Shown here: in pieces, positions 28,009-37,229 of the stretch
How the letters are laid out: every line of letters begins with the position of its first letter
Numbering within the stretch: position 1 is the stretch's first letter
Program-made: the position numbers and the translations under genes
DNA from: Photobacterium sanguinicancri
GTDB taxonomy: Bacteria; Pseudomonadota; Gammaproteobacteria; Enterobacterales; Vibrionaceae
DNA: 64,000 bases
NCBI RefSeq assembly: GCF_024346675.1
Contig: NZ_AP024850.1
Span: 806,001 to 870,000, forward strand
Direction: 5' to 3'
The notes under the pieces: generated by a model
What the model was told of the DNA's origin: nothing
The model's database searches: none
Seen by the model: only the letters and a program-made list of their open reading frames with translations

Positions 28009-29495
28009 CAACGGCAACAGAAAAAAGCCAACCAGTAAATGCGAAAAAATCATTCAAGATGCCAACGGTTTATACCATCTTGTTCATTATTATCGCTTTA
28101 GTGGCTTTGCTGACATGGATTATGCCAGCAGGTAAATATGACTACATGGTGAACGGTACGGATCAGATCATACCGGCAGCCGAAGTGTTGGATTACAACG
28201 GGGGTGAGCGTTTACTGCCTATTCCTGGTTCTTATCAAGAAATTGAATCATCCCCACAAGGTGTGATTGATGTATTGATGGCACCGATCAAAGGCTTCCA
28301 TAAAGCCGTTGATGTGGCGCTATTCGTGCTGGTTATTGGTGGTTTCTTAGCGATTACCATGCGTACTGGGGCGATGGACTCAGGGGTTGCGGCGATTGTC
28401 CGTAAATTCCGTGGCCGTGAGCAAATGCTGATCCCTGTTTTGATCACCTTGTTTGCATTAGGGGGGTCAACCTACGGGATGGCGGAAGAGACCGTTGCAT
28501 TCTGGGCGGTGATCTTACCCGTAATGGCTGCGGCTGGTTATGACCGTATGGTTGCCGCGGGGATCATCTTGCTTGGTTCTGGTGTGGGGGTATTGGCATC
28601 AACAGTAAACCCATTTGCAACAGGTATCGCATCTGGTTTTGCAGGCCTACCGATTGGTGATGGTATCGGTTTGCGTGTTATCCAACTGACCGTGCTGATT
28701 GTTTTAGCGTCTTGGTTTGTTATGCGCTATGCCGCGCAAGTGAAAGCGGATAAATCAAAATCTGTGCTTGCGGACATTGAATTTGAAGATGAATTCTCTC
28801 ACATGAAAGAAGACACTGGCGAATTCACCACCAAGCAAAAACTGACCATGAGTGTGTTCTTCGGCGCATTCTTAGTCATGATTTACGGTGTTATTCCATG
28901 GGAAGACATGGGCATCACAGCCATTCCGACATTGTGGTGGTGGTTCGATGAACTTTCTACTCTGTTCTTGGCATCAGCGATTTTAATTGCTGTTATCAAC
29001 CGCATGTCTGAAGGTGATTTCATCAAAACCTTCATGGAAGGGGCAAAAGACCTAATTGGTGTTGCGCTGGTGGTTGCCGTAGCACGTGGTATCTACGTTG
29101 TTATGGATAACGGTGTGATCATCGATACTATTCTTAACTGGGCTGAAGGTATGGTTACGGGCTTGTCATCTGGCGTGTTCGTGATTGTGACTTACCTGGT
29201 TCATATCGTATTGAGCTTCTTTATCCCTTCTACCTCTGGTCTTGCAACGGTTTCTATGCCGCTAATGGCACCATTGGCTGACTTCTCGGGTATTGGCCGC
29301 GATTTAATTATCACCGCTTACCAATCAGCAAGTGGTTGGATTAATATTTTTGCGCCAACGGCGGGTCACTTAGTGGCTGGTTTGGCATTGGCAAAAATAC
29401 CGTATGAACGCTTCTTGAAGTGGGTTATGCCATTCGTCGTCATGGTATTTGTTGCTACTATTCTTGTCTTGTTCGTTGGTGCGGCACTGCTGTAA
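28005..29495 (+). CDS. YfcC family (C4-dicarboxylate carrier-like) membrane transporter
   Basis: Polytopic inner-membrane protein, 496 residues, of the YfcC/DcuC superfamily (Pfam C4dic_mal_tran-like, ion transporter superfamily). About 12 hydrophobic segments are visible, starting with YTILFIIIALVALLTWIMPA. Family landmarks include GSTYGMAEETVAFWAVILP and the C-terminal block SFFIPSTSGLATVSMPLMAP followed by TAYQSASGWINIFAPT. Despite the family name, substrates of YfcC homologues are mostly not established, and some are adjacent to peptidases as here. It overlaps the dipeptidase gene by 4 bp and ends before a strong terminator. Confidence 0.88.
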   Translation: MTTATEKSQPVNAKKSFKMPTVYTILFIIIALVALLTWIMPAGKYDYMVNGTDQIIPAAEVLDYNGGERLLPIPGSYQEIESSPQGVIDVLMAPIKGFHKAVDVALFVLVIGGFLAITMRTGAMDSGVAAIVRKFRGREQMLIPVLITLFALGGSTYGMAEETVAFWAVILPVMAAAGYDRMVAAGIILLGSGVGVLASTVNPFATGIASGFAGLPIGDGIGLRVIQLTVLIVLASWFVMRYAAQVKADKSKSVLADIEFEDEFSHMKEDTGEFTTKQKLTMSVFFGAFLVMIYGVIPWEDMGITAIPTLWWWFDELSTLFLASAILIAVINRMSEGDFIKTFMEGAKDLIGVALVVAVARGIYVVMDNGVIIDTILNWAEGMVTGLSSGVFVIVTYLVHIVLSFFIPSTSGLATVSMPLMAPLADFSGIGRDLIITAYQSASGWINIFAPTAGHLVAGLALAKIPYERFLKWVMPFVVMVFVATILVLFVGAALL

Positions 29496-29529
29496 ATCTG
29501 TCGTTCACACAACAAATAGCATAGATATT

Positions 29530-29563
29530 AAAAGAGGTGTACCTAGGTACACCTCTTTTTTTA
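29530..29563. terminator. Strong bidirectional terminator
   Basis: A 30-bp perfect palindrome, AAAAGAGGTGTACC-TA-GGTACACCTCTTTT, is followed by further T. It sits between the convergent YfcC-type and chemoreceptor genes. Confidence 0.92.
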
Positions 29564-29597
29564 TGGCTATTCAGTGAAAGCATCGAGCTTGCTAAGC

Positions 29598-29651
29598 GCT
29601 TAGAGGCTTAGAGGCTTAGAGGCTTAGAGGCTTAGAGGCTTAGAGGCTTAG
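29598..29651. repeat. 8-bp tandem repeat (GCTTAGAG), 6.75 copies
   Basis: Six perfect head-to-tail copies of GCTTAGAG are followed by a partial GCTTAG. The last partial copy contains the stop codon of the chemoreceptor gene on the minus strand, so the array begins at its stop and runs on into its 3' untranslated region. No copy carries a mismatch, which suggests recent slippage. Confidence 0.97.
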
Positions 29652-31600
29652 TTATTCGTTACGGTAAACTCACTTAAGCGGTTTCTCTGATCTTCCGCTA
29701 ATTGCGATAAGTGACCACTTGCTTCAGCTGTTTGGCTAATACCTGCCACATTTTGGCTGATGATATCGTTGATGTTATTGATATTCAGAGTGATGTCCGA
29801 GATTGCACGGCTCTGTTCATCAACCGATGCCGTCACATCACCATTCACTTCACTAATATGGCGCAGTGCTTGGGTAATGGATTCAATTTGTAGGCTCGTT
29901 TGCTCAGCGATCTCGTTATTCTCTTTTACCTTAGTTAGGCTGTTATTAACCGCTGTAACAACCGTTGAAGATTTGCTTTGCAGTTGTTCGATAATAGTTT
30001 GGATTTGCTGAGTCGATTCTTGTGTTTTGGCTGCCAATACACGTACTTCATCGGCAACAACCGCGAAACCACGACCACTTTCCCCCGCACGAGCGGCTTC
30101 AATTGCTGCATTTAGTGCTAGCAGGTTCGTTTGTTCAGAAATGCTGTCGATGACAGTAATAACTTCACTGATTTTGATGCTCTGTTCATTAAGATCAAGC
30201 ACCTGCTCTGATGTTTCGTTCAATTGCAGGGTTAATTCTTGTGATAGTTCACGTGACTGCTGGGCAATCGCGGTACCTTCAGCACCCATTTCCAATGCTT
30301 GTTGGGCGCTATCATCAGCGGTTCTGGCGTAACCATCGACCTGTGAAGCGGCGGCTGAAAGCTCTGTTACTGCATGGGTAATTTGTTCTACTTGCTGCTG
30401 CTGTTCACGACCGTTGACTTCACTTTGCGTCATTACTGCTGCTAGCTCGGTTGAAGAGGTAGCGACTTCATCACCAACACCACGAAGGGCACGAATAGTT
30501 TGATTAAGCTGTGAAATAGCATCATCAAGGCTAGCACCAAGCATACCTAACTCGTTTTTACCTGCGATGTCAGTACGGGTAGTCAGTTTGCCTTCTGCCA
30601 GTGATTTTACTGCTAAGTAAAGGTTTTGCATTAGGTTACTGATCGCATTGGCTAGTAGCAAACTCATTGCCATAGATAGAATGATAGCAATGGTAGAGGC
30701 GATGATCTGACTTGAAGCCACAGAGCCGAGCAGCTCATGTGAGCGTCCAGATAGTTCCTCTGTGTGTATGATTGCATCTTGAGTGAGGCTGGTGATGATA
30801 TCTGTATTGACGTTACCCAAGTCAATCATAGCTGTCACGGCTTTTGCTTTTTGTGCATCAAGCGCGATGATTTGAGTAACTTGTTTTTCCCACTCATCAG
30901 CGTGGTTGATCAGGGTCTGTGCTTCTGGCCACTGACGGAAAGATTTTAGTTCTTTGATCAGCAAACGCGTTTGTTCAAGTGCTTTACTTGTCGCGTCACT
31001 ATTTTGACCTTTTACACCTTCTGCAATTTCAAACAACATTAAACCACCAATACTTGAAATATCGGATAGTTTATTGGTCCAGAGGGAAATATCTTCGCTA
31101 TTACGGTGACTTGCAACCGCACTATCAGCATCATTAATATCGTTTGTGATCCAACTTGTTGCATCATATATTGCGTTAATATTTTGACGATGTTGGCGGA
31201 CGTACTGTGAATTAATCGTATATTGATTAAAGTTGCGAATAAATTTATTAAGTTCAGATTTAACGTCAGGTGTTAGCGCAATATTATCTGCTTTTATTAA
31301 ATCACTATAACTTTGCTGAACTTTGGCGTAATTGTCATTGTTCGTAGCTACCATTTTATCTAAGCGATCATAGAAACCTAGACCATATATAGATGCCATG
31401 CGGCTAACATCTTGTAAATCTTGAAATTCTTTCAGTGTTGCATTAAAAGAAATGTAGTTGTTTACCGTGTTTGTATTTTCTTCTACGTCAGACAGTAAGC
31501 TTTGGCTTATTAATATGGTAATAATAAAACAGATAATTGCAAAGGCGGAAGAAAGGGATAGTAATATTCTTAATGGAATGTTTTTTATAGTATTTGTCAT
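29648..31600 (-). CDS. Methyl-accepting chemotaxis protein
   Basis: Transmembrane chemoreceptor, 650 residues. TM1 lies at about 11-32, followed by a helical periplasmic sensor (about 33-295) with the character of an HBM-type bundle, TM2 (about 298-320), HAMP (about 322-375) and a signalling domain whose hairpin tip is [31 protein letters not shown] split over the usual heptads. There is no visible C-terminal CheR-docking pentapeptide; it ends EFTVTNN. It is monocistronic, and its stop codon lies within an 8-bp tandem repeat. The ligand is unknown. The flagellar cheV and cheR genes are about 3.5 kb away. Confidence 0.94.
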   Translation of the reverse strand: MTNTIKNIPLRILLSLSSAFAIICFIITILISQSLLSDVEENTNTVNNYISFNATLKEFQDLQDVSRMASIYGLGFYDRLDKMVATNNDNYAKVQQSYSDLIKADNIALTPDVKSELNKFIRNFNQYTINSQYVRQHRQNINAIYDATSWITNDINDADSAVASHRNSEDISLWTNKLSDISSIGGLMLFEIAEGVKGQNSDATSKALEQTRLLIKELKSFRQWPEAQTLINHADEWEKQVTQIIALDAQKAKAVTAMIDLGNVNTDIITSLTQDAIIHTEELSGRSHELLGSVASSQIIASTIAIILSMAMSLLLANAISNLMQNLYLAVKSLAEGKLTTRTDIAGKNELGMLGASLDDAISQLNQTIRALRGVGDEVATSSTELAAVMTQSEVNGREQQQQVEQITHAVTELSAAASQVDGYARTADDSAQQALEMGAEGTAIAQQSRELSQELTLQLNETSEQVLDLNEQSIKISEVITVIDSISEQTNLLALNAAIEAARAGESGRGFAVVADEVRVLAAKTQESTQQIQTIIEQLQSKSSTVVTAVNNSLTKVKENNEIAEQTSLQIESITQALRHISEVNGDVTASVDEQSRAISDITLNINNINDIISQNVAGISQTAEASGHLSQLAEDQRNRLSEFTVTNN

Positions 31601-31933
31601 GTCTCATCTACGTCTGAAGTATGTATTAATAGAGTGTGTTACTTTTATTGTTATTCTTTTATTTAGTAAATATTAGAAGACTAATATTTTGTTAGGCATT
31701 ATATACGCAGATAAGATGTTTTAAAGGGGGAACATGAAATTTAGGAATAAATTCCTAGTAAGTAATAAAATAAGATATGTGTTATTTATATTAGTTCTTT
31801 ACATTCATTCATAAAGTTATATTTAATATATAAAGTGCAATTATGATTTCATTTAATCAAACAGTTAAAAAGAGGCAATGTGTTAGTTTTGCCTCTTTTT
31901 TAATGCGTTGATCTATGAGTTATCTAACACTAA
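31601..31933. other. AT-rich intergenic region
   Basis: It holds the promoter region of the chemoreceptor gene on the minus strand and the terminator of the permease gene at 31867-31900. I see no gene. Confidence 0.45.
31867..31900 (-). terminator. Terminator after the permease gene
   Basis: Arms AAAAAGAGGCAA / TTGCCTCTTTTT around a 10-nt loop, 34 bp beyond the permease stop on the minus strand. Confidence 0.85.
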
Positions 31934-32863
31934 TCACATTGCAGGAAACAATATTTGGTAAAGGTAACCTGCGCTGATTGCCATTCCAAGAATGACAACA
32001 AGGAACGCGATAATCATTTTATTTTTGAAGATCGATTTTAATAGAATAACTTCCGTTAGACTTGCACCCGCACTACCGATAATTAATGCCATTACTGCAC
32101 CTAATCCCATGCCTTTTGCGGCTAATGCTGCACTAAGCGGGATAACTGCTTCTGCACGAATATAGAGTGGAATACCAATCACGGCTGCGACAGGAATGGC
32201 AAAGATATTATCGTCGTTCGCTACACTTGCAACCCATTCTGTTGGCATAAAGCCATAAATCATCGAGCCAACTGCAATACCACCAATCAGGTAAGGAAGT
32301 ACCTTTTTGAAGTCTACCCATGTAGATCGCCATACTCTAACCCATTTACTAACAGGCTTAGCCTTGCTGCCACAACTTGAGCCACAGCCTTTAGATGCTG
32401 GTGCTTCATAAGCTTCTGGTTTGATATAACGCTCAAAGCCTAGCTTTTCGAGTGTGTAACCGGCAATAACGGAAACACCCATCGCAACCATAAAGTAGAA
32501 CACTGTCACTTGTAGGCCAAAGGTAACCGCAAACAAGCCAATAATAATTGGATTTAGCAGTGGGCTAGCAAACAAAAATACCATCATGGTGCCAAACCCT
32601 GCTTTAGCGCGAAGTAATCCTTTTAGAAACGGAATCGTTGAGCATGAGCAGAAGGGGGTAATTGCGCCAAGGAACGCTGCGATGATATACCCTTTTCCTC
32701 TCTTTGCACTTAAGATCTGCTGGATCTTTGCTGGGGAAATATACTCTTGCAAGATCCCAACAGCGTAGCTGATAAGTAAAAATAGGACGGTTAGCTCAGC
32801 AGCAAGAAAAACAAACATATCTAAGGTGTCTTTTGCCATAGTGAGCATGCTTGGAGTGATCAT
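31934..32863 (-). CDS. COG0701 (DUF318/ArsP-like) permease
   Basis: Inner-membrane permease of the DUF318 (ArsP_1) family, 309 residues, with eight or so TM segments. The family hallmark GAITPFCSCSTIPFLKGLL carries C72 and C74, and the second half repeats the fold with EAVIPLSAALAAKGMGLG. A cytosolic loop has a Cys pair C160/C164 in KGCGSSCGSKAKP. ArsP members export trivalent organoarsenicals, while others have no known substrate. An ArsR-type repressor gene is divergent, and twin operator-like repeats lie between the genes. Metalloid or thiol-reactive-ion efflux is therefore plausible but not proven. Confidence 0.87.
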   Translation of the reverse strand: MITPSMLTMAKDTLDMFVFLAAELTVLFLLISYAVGILQEYISPAKIQQILSAKRGKGYIIAAFLGAITPFCSCSTIPFLKGLLRAKAGFGTMMVFLFASPLLNPIIIGLFAVTFGLQVTVFYFMVAMGVSVIAGYTLEKLGFERYIKPEAYEAPASKGCGSSCGSKAKPVSKWVRVWRSTWVDFKKVLPYLIGGIAVGSMIYGFMPTEWVASVANDDNIFAIPVAAVIGIPLYIRAEAVIPLSAALAAKGMGLGAVMALIIGSAGASLTEVILLKSIFKNKMIIAFLVVILGMAISAGYLYQILFPAM

Positions 32864-32890
32864 AGTAAGCCTTAAATTTTATAGTTAAAT

Positions 32891-32918
32891 CTACATTTCT
32901 GGAATAGTCGAAATATAG
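32891..32918. promoter_or_regulatory. ArsR-type operator, copy 1
   Basis: Inverted repeat CTACATTTC-N10-GAAATATAG; the 9-bp arms match at 8 of 9 positions. It is nearest the permease start (32863), where it would overlap its promoter. Confidence 0.6.
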
Positions 32919-32940
32919 GCGCAATTAATTTCATCGTCAA

Positions 32941-32966
32941 TATATTTCTGCTATTATCGAAATATA
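32941..32966. promoter_or_regulatory. ArsR-type operator, copy 2
   Basis: Perfect 8-bp inverted repeat TATATTTC-N10-GAAATATA, the same arms and the same 10-bp spacer as copy 1, 49 bp apart centre to centre. It lies 31 bp upstream of the arsR-like ATG, suitable for autoregulation. Confidence 0.65.
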
Positions 32967-32996
32967 AATTACCGAGATGAAGTAAGGCCAGAAGTT

Positions 32997-33287
32997 ATGG
33001 ATATCGAATTTTTTGCTAAGGCCCTGAAAGAACTAGGTCATCCGACACGTCTTCAGATTTTTAAGCATTTGGTAAAGTCGGGTCATCAAGGCTTAGCCGT
33101 TGGTGATATACAAGAAGAGTTGGGTATTCCTGGTTCAACCTTGTCACACCATATTTCAAGTTTGGTGGCGGCAGGTCTAGTTAAGCAGCATCGGGAAGGG
33201 CGAACGCTTTATTGTGTGCCACAGTATGATGCCTTACAGCAAGTAATTGATTTTTTGCAGGATGAATGTTGTAGCCGAGAGGCATAA
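32997..33287 (+). CDS. ArsR/SmtB family transcriptional regulator
   Basis: Small winged-helix repressor, 96 residues. The HTH lies at about 10-70 (LKELGHPTRLQIFKHL, GIPGSTLSHHISSLVAAGLV, then REGRTLYCV in the wing). The classical alpha-3 ELCVCDL metal box is replaced by GLAVGDI, so it does not sense through the ArsR site. Three cysteines remain (C73 in the wing region and the tail pair C91-C92), which could sense a metal(loid) or thiol oxidation in another way. It is divergent from the permease gene, with two matching operator repeats between. Its stop is 17 bp from the convergent flgN stop. Confidence 0.9.
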   Translation: MDIEFFAKALKELGHPTRLQIFKHLVKSGHQGLAVGDIQEELGIPGSTLSHHISSLVAAGLVKQHREGRTLYCVPQYDALQQVIDFLQDECCSREA

Positions 33288-33304
33288 GGTAATGTGAAGA
33301 GAGT

Positions 33305-33733
33305 TTATGCTTTAATATTGGTACCTAACGTACGAATATTTTGTGCAGCTCCTTCGCTGTTGTAGGTCATTTGATGCTTGCCGCGGCTTTGCTGGAATAA
33401 GTTATTTAATTTATGAAAGCTTAGCTGTGCACGTTGAAGTGCTTCACCATTAATTTCATTGAGTTCTTTACAGCGAGCGGCGCAGGCTTTGATGGTATTA
33501 ACAGACTCGATGTGAGTTGGGGACTCTGTTAATAGTTGACGTTGAGTATGGCTAGCAATGAGGTGGTCTTGTTGTTGGACCTTATGGATAAGATTGAGTT
33601 TTTCTTTAGCAATACGCTCAATTTCAGTAGATTGACGCGAGACGATAGCCCCTTTTTCCTGCTCAAGAAGGCGAGACAACGACATTAATGTTGCGTGTTG
33701 TAATTCAAGCAACTGATCTATGGTCTGAGACAT
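33305..33733 (-). CDS. flgN: Flagellar export chaperone FlgN
   Basis: Cytosolic helical chaperone for the hook-filament junction proteins FlgK and FlgL. The 142-residue, coiled-coil-rich sequence (LLELQHATLMSLSRLLEQEK) fits the family length and charge, and it follows flgM in the same operon as in Vibrio. The C-terminal part (GALQRAQLSFHKLNNLFQ) resembles the substrate-binding tail. It has no separate promoter that I can see in the 66-bp gap, so it should be read from the sigma-28 promoter before flgM. It converges closely with the arsR-like gene, with no terminator between. Confidence 0.87.
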   Translation of the reverse strand: MSQTIDQLLELQHATLMSLSRLLEQEKGAIVSRQSTEIERIAKEKLNLIHKVQQQDHLIASHTQRQLLTESPTHIESVNTIKACAARCKELNEINGEALQRAQLSFHKLNNLFQQSRGKHQMTYNSEGAAQNIRTLGTNIKA

Positions 33734-33799
33734 CTAAGGTTACCGATGGTTAGCAGGAAATTATGAATTGTTATGGTTAAAGGGAAGGGTTACTTCCCC

Positions 33800-34129
33800 T
33801 TAAATACCACGTAACTCATCTTCAAATTTTGTCATATTTGATGCAAGTTTGTCAGCATCAACTTTGTACGAGCCATCTGCGATAGCTTGTTTAATTTCGG
33901 CAACTTTTGCGCTGTCAAAACTGGGTTCAGCTGCAAGTTGTTGGTGGATTTGTCCCACTGCTTTTCCTTGTGCGCTAAGGGATACAGCATCATTTTTCAC
34001 ACGCGGGCTCGACGCAGCAGCAGCAGCAGCTGTCGATGGCGCATCAGATGATGTACTACCTACTTTGGTTTGATTACTACGCGTAGTCGGAATTGGTTGT
34101 CCGGTACGGAGCTGATCGATATTTGCCAT
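33800..34129 (-). CDS. flgM: Anti-sigma-28 factor FlgM
   Basis: Inhibitor of FliA (sigma-28), secreted through the completed hook to release late gene expression. The 109-residue protein opens MANIDQLRTGQPIPTTRS, has an Ala/Ser-rich disordered N-terminal half, and carries the family C-terminal helices that contact sigma-28 (VSLSAQGKAVGQIHQQL; KVAEIKQAIADGSYKVDADKLA). A sigma-28 promoter 70 bp upstream means FliA drives its own inhibitor, as in V. cholerae. flgN follows. Confidence 0.93.
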   Translation of the reverse strand: MANIDQLRTGQPIPTTRSNQTKVGSTSSDAPSTAAAAAASSPRVKNDAVSLSAQGKAVGQIHQQLAAEPSFDSAKVAEIKQAIADGSYKVDADKLASNMTKFEDELRGI

Positions 34130-34198
34130 AAGATTAACCCTTTGAACAAAATACTGATTGAATATTCAAGTACCTAATAGAGGTAGCTTGGGTATCTA

Positions 34199-34225
34199 CT
34201 ATCGGCCGTGAATATTATAACTTTA
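34199..34225 (-). promoter_or_regulatory. Sigma-28 (FliA) promoter for flgMN
   Basis: Reading on the minus strand, TAAAG at 34225-34221, exactly 14 nt, then GCCGATAG at 34206-34199. That matches TAAAG-N14-GCCGATAA at all but the last base. Confidence 0.85.
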
Positions 34226-34234
34226 GCACCTAAA

Positions 34235-34954
34235 TTAAAAATTTACGGTCACTTCACCAACACCCGTAACGATACCATCGACCACACGTTTGGATTTGTT
34301 ATTTTGGATGCGGACTTGTTCGCCAAGTGCACCATCACCTAGCGCAGTACCATTGGTGACAATATTCAGTCCACTACCACCTGCACGGATTAACACTGAA
34401 TCATTACGGCACACCAAGCAAATATCATTGCCTTCAATCGTATCGCCCATATTAACGCCACGTTTTACTTTAGAACCAATAACTTGGTTTGGATCTTCAA
34501 AGCTAACACTGCGTTGGAAGCGGTTTTCAACCAGCTTTATGGTGAGGTCTGATGCTGATAGCACAGTGCCTCTTGGCAAAGGTTTAGTTGCAACAACACG
34601 TGGTAATAGTAGCTTTACTCGCACAGGCACATATACTTGCCAGCCTTCTGATGGACAATTGATAAGTACAGTGACATTGCCGGTCATTGATTGTTTGCCG
34701 GGAACAGAAATATTGAGAGGAACGGTACATTCAGCGAGGCGTAATCGTGAATCAAGCTGGGTTGCCGTTACTTGTAGCTCGCCGTTTTGTGGTGCTGATA
34801 GGCTGTCAGTGACAAAATCCTCTGCCGTTTGCTGTACGGTATGTAGATAATTTGTACTTGTTCCATGTACAATAGTGCTAAAGATAATCGCGAAGATGCC
34901 GACTATCAGTAATAAGGGTGAAAAATGTGCTTTATTTGTCACTGTTTTACTCAT
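34235..34954 (-). CDS. flgA: P-ring assembly chaperone FlgA
   Basis: Periplasmic chaperone for P-ring (FlgI) assembly. I start it at the ATG at 34954 (MSKTVTNKAHF, 239 residues), because this gives a normal signal peptide: two Lys, then a hydrophobic core LLLIVGIFAIIF. The frame remains open to an ATG at 34999. After the signal come the SAF domain (LLLPRVVATKPLPRGTVLSASDLT) and the ChapFlgA block (GDTIEGNDICLVCRNDSVLIRAGG). It reads divergently from cheV, with a weak sigma-28-like match upstream. Confidence 0.9.
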   Translation of the reverse strand: MSKTVTNKAHFSPLLLIVGIFAIIFSTIVHGTSTNYLHTVQQTAEDFVTDSLSAPQNGELQVTATQLDSRLRLAECTVPLNISVPGKQSMTGNVTVLINCPSEGWQVYVPVRVKLLLPRVVATKPLPRGTVLSASDLTIKLVENRFQRSVSFEDPNQVIGSKVKRGVNMGDTIEGNDICLVCRNDSVLIRAGGSGLNIVTNGTALGDGALGEQVRIQNNKSKRVVDGIVTGVGEVTVNF

Positions 34955-35030
34955 ATTAACAATATTGCAGGGGCTGAAATCGCAAGTGATGAAGTCCATA
35001 ATATGTGATTCGCAAATAGATTGCTTGCGA

Positions 35031-35057
35031 TCACCCGCTTAAATATAAAAATCTTTA
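35031..35057 (-). promoter_or_regulatory. Weak sigma-28-like match upstream of flgA
   Basis: On the minus strand, TAAAG-N14-GCGGGTGA: a perfect -35 and spacing, but only 5 of 8 in the -10. It overlaps the cheV leader. Confidence 0.28.
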
Positions 35058-35072
35058 GATGGAGTCACCTGT

Positions 35073-35996
35073 ATGACGGGAATACTTGATTCAGTGAATC
35101 AGCGCACCCAGCTTGTCGGCCAAAACCGTCTGGAACTACTTACGTTCCGCTTAAACCGACGTCAGCGTTACGGCATTAACGTTTTTAAGGTGAAAGAAGT
35201 TTTACAGTGCCCTAAATTGACCACCATGCCTAACCTGCACCCATTGGTGAAAGGTATTGCACATATCCGTGGTCAGACTATCTCTGTTATCGATATGAGC
35301 CTAGCTACTGGCGGTCGCCCAATCGATGATCTGAATAATTGTTTTGTTATCATTTCTGAATTTAACCGTTCAATTCAAGGTTTCTTGGTTTCATCTGTTG
35401 AGCGTATAATCAACATGAACTGGGAATCGATTTTGCCGCCGCCAAAAGGTGCTGGTAAAGCGAACTACCTAACGGCCGTGACAGAAATTGATGGCGAGCT
35501 AGTGGAAATCTTGGATGTTGAAAAAATCCTTGATGAAATTTCACCAGTGAACACCGACATTACAGATACAGTGCTAGAAGAGTTGATTGAAGACTTTACG
35601 GCAGTACGCCGTGTACTTGTTGCCGATGATTCAAGTGTGGCACGTAAACAAGTTCAGCGTGCTATTGAAGCGATTGGCTGTGAATGTGTGTTGGTTAAAG
35701 ATGGCCGTGAAGCCATTGTAAAACTGCGTGAAATGGCGAAAGAAAGCAGTATCTATGAACAGTTGGCGCTCGTTATTTCTGATATCGAAATGCCGGAAAT
35801 GGATGGATACACGCTGACAGCCGAAATTCGTAACGATCCTAATTTAAAAGATCTTCACGTTATTCTTCATACTTCGTTGAGTGGTGTTTTCAACCAAGCT
35901 ATGGTTGAGCGTGTGGGGGCTAATGCCTTCATTCCTAAGTTTAACCCAGATGAACTCGGTGCAGCGGTTAAAGCCGCCATGCCAGTTGAAGCATAA
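35073..35996 (+). CDS. cheV: Chemotaxis protein CheV
   Basis: Cytosolic coupling protein, 307 residues. An N-terminal CheW-like domain (about 20-165; RYGINVFKVKEVLQCPKL, VKGIAHIRGQTISVIDMSLA) links receptors to CheA. A C-terminal receiver (about 183-305) has DD in VLVADDSSVARKQ, the phospho-acceptor Asp in LVISDIEMPEMDGYTL and the conserved Lys in AFIPKFNPDE. Phosphorylation is thought to tune adaptation. It sits directly before cheR, as in other vibrios. An SD (GGAG) lies 8 nt upstream of the ATG. Confidence 0.95.
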   Translation: MTGILDSVNQRTQLVGQNRLELLTFRLNRRQRYGINVFKVKEVLQCPKLTTMPNLHPLVKGIAHIRGQTISVIDMSLATGGRPIDDLNNCFVIISEFNRSIQGFLVSSVERIINMNWESILPPPKGAGKANYLTAVTEIDGELVEILDVEKILDEISPVNTDITDTVLEELIEDFTAVRRVLVADDSSVARKQVQRAIEAIGCECVLVKDGREAIVKLREMAKESSIYEQLALVISDIEMPEMDGYTLTAEIRNDPNLKDLHVILHTSLSGVFNQAMVERVGANAFIPKFNPDELGAAVKAAMPVEA

Positions 35997-36098
35997 TTAA
36001 AGATTACAATTGGCTTATTAAGCAGTGATTTTATTAGCTGAGTAGGCCATGAGTAACAAAAAAACGCTGAAATGCAACCGTGTATTAAAGAGTAGTAG

Positions 36099-36926
36099 AT
36101 GACAGCTATAACAATAAAAGACCAAGAATATAAAGACTTTTGCCGATTTCTAGAAGCTCAGTGTGGCATTGTCCTTGGCGACAGCAAACAGTACTTAGTG
36201 CGTAGTCGCCTAAGTCCATTAGTCAGCCGATTTTCGCTATCATCTCTGTCTGAATTATTGCAGCAAGTGATCACTGGCCGTAATCGCGAACTTCGCGTTG
36301 CAGCTGTTGATGCGATGACGACAAACGAAACTTTATGGTTCCGTGACAGCTACCCGTTCACCGTGATGTCAGATAAAATTCTGCCAGAACTTGCAGCGAA
36401 CAAACGACCACTTAAAATTTGGTCTGCAGCGAGTTCATCAGGTCAAGAACCGTATTCACTGGCGATGACAATCTTGGAAACTCAAGCTCGTCGTCCAGGT
36501 TTGCTGCCAACTGTTAGTCTAACGGCTACAGATATTTCGCAAACAATGCTAGATACTTGCCGTGCAGGTGTGTATGACAACCTAGCATTAAGCCGTGGTT
36601 TATCACCAGAACGTCGCCGTATGTTCTTTGAAGACAATGGTGACGGCCGCATGAAAGTGAACGACAAAGTGAAGCGTATGGTTAACTTCCGTCCGCAGAA
36701 CTTAAAAGACAGTTACGCGCTATTAGGTAAATTCGACATTATCTTTTGTCGTAACGTATTGATTTATTTCTCGCCAGAGATGAAATCAAAAGTACTTAAC
36801 CAAATGGCGGCATCACTTAACCCGGGTGGTTATTTGTTCCTTGGTGCATCTGAGTCGTTAACTGGTTTGACTGATAAGTTTGAAATGATCCGCTGTAACC
36901 CAGGTATCATCTACAAGCTAAAATAA
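36099..36926 (+). CDS. cheR: Chemoreceptor glutamate methyltransferase CheR
   Basis: SAM-dependent methyltransferase adding methyl groups to receptor glutamates. The 275-residue protein has the N-terminal helical CheR_N domain (about 5-60), MTTNETLWFRDSYPF, the SAM-binding block KIWSAASSSGQEPYSLAMT and the downstream FDIIFCRNVLIYFSPEMK and GYLFLGASESL blocks. It is 102 bp after cheV and probably in the same unit. It should act on MCPs such as the one at 29648-31600. Confidence 0.95.
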   Translation: MTAITIKDQEYKDFCRFLEAQCGIVLGDSKQYLVRSRLSPLVSRFSLSSLSELLQQVITGRNRELRVAAVDAMTTNETLWFRDSYPFTVMSDKILPELAANKRPLKIWSAASSSGQEPYSLAMTILETQARRPGLLPTVSLTATDISQTMLDTCRAGVYDNLALSRGLSPERRRMFFEDNGDGRMKVNDKVKRMVNFRPQNLKDSYALLGKFDIIFCRNVLIYFSPEMKSKVLNQMAASLNPGGYLFLGASESLTGLTDKFEMIRCNPGIIYKLK

Positions 36927-37229
36927 TCAGGTTGCAGCCAGCGCTCACGCTGGCAATCAGTATGGGCGTGGTCTAAATATTGGGTTGTAGCGATACAATC
37001 GAGCAGACCTAACGTTTCGTACTGGTTTTAATATGGCATTGCTTCATTTAATTGTTCTACCAATGTATGCGGGCAATGCCACCTTTATCCTCTTTATTTA
37101 CGCGCTGCTTATTTGATTCACCCGATAAGCGAACGACGCCGTTTTTCATTCTTCATTTTTATATATTCCTCAAACCTAAAACTTGGCATTGTCTTTGCAT
37201 TTAACTACTCAGGTTAATTGGAGGCAGCT
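36927..37229. other. Intergenic region before flgB
   Basis: About 300 bp between cheR and flgB. It holds the sigma-54 promoter at 37183-37199 and a GGCATTGC / GCAATGCC inverted repeat with a long loop near 37034-37080. I see no gene. Confidence 0.5.
37183..37199 (+). promoter_or_regulatory. Sigma-54 promoter for the flgBCDE operon
   Basis: TTGGCATTGTCTTTGCA, with -24 GG at 37185-37186 and -12 GC at 37197-37198 exactly 10 bp apart. It is 31 bp before the flgB ATG, as expected for an FlrC-class promoter. Confidence 0.88.
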
